Of a DNA stretch of 19,352 nucleotides, positions 18,695 to 19,352 are shown piece after piece. The position numbers and the translations under genes were made by a program. The stretch comes from Stephanodiscus triporus. Lineage: Eukaryota; Bacillariophyta; Thalassiosirophyceae; Thalassiosirales; Thalassiosiraceae. How positions within the stretch are numbered: the stretch's first letter is position 1; each line of letters opens with the position of its first letter. Under the pieces are notes generated by a model that did no database searches, was not told the origin of the DNA, and saw only the letters and a list, made by a program, of their open reading frames with translations. Where the stretch lies: the NCBI GenBank assembly GCA_036939755.1, contig JALLAZ010000214.1:1-19352 (forward strand), given 5' to 3'.

Positions 18695-18758
18695 TGGCGA
18701 AGGAATCAATAAATTCGCCAACATAGTGGCATGCTGCCTCCCCCGGAGGGTGCCACTA
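18695..18758. repeat. Two adjacent hairpins downstream of copy B
   Basis: Hairpin 1 pairs TGGCGAA (18695-18701) with TTCGCCA (18714-18720), with AATAAA (18708-18713) in its loop. Hairpin 2 pairs TAGTGGCA (18724-18731) with TGCCACTA (18751-18758), with an inner CCTCC/GGAGG stem (18737-18741 and 18745-18749). They may be an RNA 3'-end structure or transposon end hairpins. Confidence 0.5.
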
Positions 18759-19352
18759 CGTCGGCCATTTATATTTTTTCTGCTTCTGCCAACTAATTTC
18801 CCTCCCTCACCTTCAATCTTGTAGGGAGACGGCTTCTGCCGGAGGAAACGTGCTGCCAATACCCTTCCTTTAAGCGGCCGTGCATTGGTTTATTGCGCTC
18901 AAGTGAATCACACCGGCAATTTTTGCCCAAAAAATATCAAACGCACCACTCCCTCCGAACCCCCCCCCGCCATTGCAATTTCATCATCCCCCCTCTGCCG
19001 GCGCACGTCTGACATACATACAACGCGTTCAGTTGCGTTCGAGCAAGGATATTGTGGGGGGGGGGGCAGGGGGATTCATGGTAAATAATATTATAATATT
19101 ATTTTATTATTTTTTTTCATTTGATTAGATGATTAAGAGGGGAGGAGGGGGAAAGGGGGGCTCCCTAAAAATTATAGTACTAATTCCTACATTAAATTTA
19201 CAATTAACTACTTATCCCCCCCCTTTTAAGGTACCACCTTTGCCCACAGACCATGGTGTCCACCACTCTAGTAGCCGAAATGAAACAACCACAAGTTATT
19301 TTGCCCCAACATTGTACAGGCATCCTCCACCAATGTATGTGAGCCATTTTCA
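18759..19352. other. Terminal gene-poor region with homopolymers
   Basis: It contains C runs (near 18961, 19215), a G run (19054-19064), and AT-rich sequence from 19082. A frame at 18885-19088 (+) of 67 residues has no recognised domain. No gene is supported. Confidence 0.45.
19083..19104. repeat. 22-base perfect AT palindrome
   Basis: Eleven bases from 19083 are the exact reverse complement of the eleven ending at 19104, with no spacer, followed by a T-rich stretch. It could extrude as a cruciform or serve as a TA-rich insertion site; function unknown. Confidence 0.8.

Noticed and set aside
1..19352. tRNA, rRNA or CRISPR arrays
   Set aside because: A manual scan found no tRNA T-loop context with a matching acceptor stem, no rRNA-like segment and no regularly spaced repeats; a covariance-model scan could not be run.

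Overview
The window looks like nuclear DNA of a diatom, most likely a centric one (inference). The evidence is two intron-rich plus-strand genes with short GT-AG introns (66-221 bases), a multi-C2-domain membrane protein of a type I associate with diatoms, remains of a 'WRKY19-like' Cys/His finger repeat protein, and a DIRS-type tyrosine-recombinase retrotransposon of a kind frequent in diatom genomes. No bacterial-style operons, rRNA, tRNA or CRISPR arrays were seen.

Layout. 1-437 is an upstream region with a purine tract. 438-4328 is a seven-exon gene for a type II membrane protein of about 989 residues: a low-complexity cytosolic N terminus, one membrane anchor, a chain of seven VPTPDPALL/WGYPPG units spread over phase-1 exons, a Gly/Pro/Asn-rich linker with a cysteine cluster, and a C-terminal FkbM-like methyltransferase domain. 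4619-10247 is a decayed DIRS-like element (Gag, reverse transcriptase-RNase H, tyrosine recombinase) lying between the two host genes. 10553-14537 is an eight-exon gene of about 1144 residues with two C2 domains that keep calcium-ligand aspartates and a multi-span membrane C terminus. 14963-15756 (minus) is a frameshifted Cys/His finger repeat pseudogene. 15757-19352 is gene-poor and repeat-rich: a pair of inverted repeats of about 310 bases (16150-16459 and 17098-17408) around minus-strand coding remnants, two gap-free direct repeats of 186 bases (17800-17985 and 18351-18536), adjacent hairpins near 18700-18758, and a 22-base perfect AT palindrome at 19083-19104.

How it fits together. The two host genes share orientation and a 14-base upstream motif (224-237 and 10502-10515), but nothing else shows joint function. 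The first probably acts in the secretory pathway on glycans or other small substrates; the second probably tethers membranes or handles lipids under calcium control. Both assignments are inference. The most unusual feature is the repeat chain in the first gene: most unit boundaries coincide with phase-1 introns, one splice acceptor has slid into a unit, and a 15-base in-frame GT...AG segment sits where another intron would be expected. It looks like a record of exon and intron multiplication.
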